Assembly: GCA_015663855.1 (NCBI GenBank)
Contig: DQRJ01000111.1
Span: 1-22,712 of the forward strand
DNA: 22,712 nt
Direction of reading: 5' to 3'
Origin: Flavobacteriales bacterium
GTDB taxonomy: Bacteria > Bacteroidota > Bacteroidia > Flavobacteriales_D > Sanyastnellaceae
Made by a program: the position numbers and the translations under genes. The notes under the pieces are model-generated. The model was not told the DNA's origin. It did no database searches and saw nothing but the letters and a program-made list of their open reading frames with translations. This document shows, in pieces, positions 21,864 through 22,712 of the stretch (its first letter is position 1; every line of letters begins with the position of its first letter).

Positions 21864-22712
21864 TTAGAATTGGAAGTAGATAAAAGGGGAAGGGTCTGCC
21901 CCCTGCACTTTCCATAGGATTATTGCTACTCCTGCAGAAATAGCCCAAACCGATCTTAAATTGAGTGAAGTAAACCACTCAATAACCCGATTCTTGATCT
22001 TTTCAGGTGATAAATGCACTGCAAATCCTATTATCATCAAGGTAATACAAGTGATATGACCCCAAGCGATTTCTTGTGCGGGAATGTCAAAAAAGTGATG
22101 ATAGATTTGGTATAAAAGATCATTTGCAGTTAACCACTCCGTCAATATGTTATGATCGCCAGGCACTGTTTCCCAACCGATTCCTGACCCTGCCCTAAAC
22201 CAAACCCTAGTGAATGTTATGAAGTTGAAAGTAGTGAATATGCCTATAGCCCTGGCCCAAAACTCCTTTCTCGAAGCCCAAGGCATGTGTTTGCCCATGA
22301 TTTTATAGACGAGTAATCCAGCACCGTTTAAAGCTCCCCAAATCAGAAAGTTCCACGAAGCTCCGTGCCATAACCCTCCGATCACCATTGTCGCCATAAT
22401 GTTTACGTATGTTGCGACCTTCACGCCCCATTTGGGGAACATTACTCCTGAGGATACGATAAGTAACATGACCCCCATACCTAAAAAGATTACTCCCCAA
22501 TTTACCCCTCCATCCAACCCTAACATCCTTGCCGTAAATAAGATTAAAGTAACAGAGAAAATCAAGGTGAAATAAGTTGCAGTTCGACTGCCTCCCATAG
22601 GGATATACAAATAATCTCGTAACCAAGTAGATAGTGAGATATGCCATCTACTCCAAAATTCACCAACATTCCTTGCTTTATACGGCGACCTGAAATTTTC
22701 GGCCAATCGAAA
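21864..22712 (-). CDS. MBOAT-family O-acyltransferase, 3' part
   Basis: The visible part is 282 residues; the reading frame continues past the window edge, so the N-terminal third to half is missing (the family is usually about 450-500 residues). GEFWSRWHISLSTWLRDYLY, the conserved MBOAT/AlgI motif, begins about 18 residues in. GGLWHGASWNFLIWGALNG lies about 112-130 of the visible part and contains the catalytic His. At least five further hydrophobic segments follow, and it ends in PSPFIYFQF, a typical bacteroidete ending. These membrane enzymes add acetyl or other acyl groups to extracellular polysaccharide or cell-wall sugars, usually with a SGNH/AlgJ-like partner; none lies in the window. 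The TTG at 22706 is not a start, since codons continue upstream. Confidence 0.92.
   Translation of the reverse strand, partial: FRLAENFRSPYKARNVGEFWSRWHISLSTWLRDYLYIPMGGSRTATYFTLIFSVTLILFTARMLGLDGGVNWGVIFLGMGVMLLIVSSGVMFPKWGVKVATYVNIMATMVIGGLWHGASWNFLIWGALNGAGLLVYKIMGKHMPWASRKEFWARAIGIFTTFNFITFTRVWFRAGSGIGWETVPGDHNILTEWLTANDLLYQIYHHFFDIPAQEIAWGHITCITLMIIGFAVHLSPEKIKNRVIEWFTSLNLRSVWAISAGVAIILWKVQGADPSPFIYFQF

Overview
The window looks like a dense chromosomal segment from a member of the Bacteroidota, most likely of Flavobacteriales type. The evidence is a type IX secretion C-terminal domain, a 'Fibrobacter succinogenes major paralogous' protein, a Smr protein of the bacteroidete type, bacteroidete TamB and MBOAT proteins, and promoter-like boxes close to TAnnTTTG instead of E. 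coli-type elements. I found no tRNA, rRNA, insertion sequence, prophage or CRISPR array, and no stretch of 300 bases without a gene.

Layout. (1) 1-1661: threonine aldolase, then a short Smr-domain protein whose start codon overlaps the aldolase stop. (2) 1646-3781, minus strand: a ferredoxin followed by two exported proteins of unknown function. (3) 3818-6513, plus strand: a LuxC-like acyl-CoA reductase, a probable lipoprotein and a small protein with a possible STAS-like fold. (4) 6516-8530: a T9SS-secreted protein and a divergently transcribed FISUMP-domain protein. (5) 8583-12800: the giant tamB on the minus strand, divergent from tsaD. (6) 13939-16319, minus strand: an SF2 helicase coupled to a LytS-type histidine kinase. 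(7) 16418-18661, plus strand: ung, a 25-residue membrane protein and hisS. (8) 18622-20387, minus strand: meaB coupled to a protein that looks like a degenerate LytS-type kinase. (9) 20448-22712: an exported carboxypeptidase-regulatory-like protein, a three-helix membrane protein, a 52-residue lipoprotein and the 3' part of an MBOAT acyltransferase that runs off the window.

Most genes are housekeeping: tRNA t6A modification (TsaD), histidine charging (HisS), uracil repair (Ung), outer membrane assembly (TamB), and B12-enzyme chaperoning (MeaB). I see no clear new defence or biosynthetic system. The best leads are smaller: a probable pseudokinase translationally coupled to meaB; a start-codon-spanning inverted repeat at meaB; a cascade of overlapping micro-ORFs and a 10-bp tandem repeat directly before tsaD; and promoter-like boxes 3-6 nt before several start codons, suggesting leaderless transcripts. 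Two unlisted small genes (25 and 52 codons) also deserve attention.
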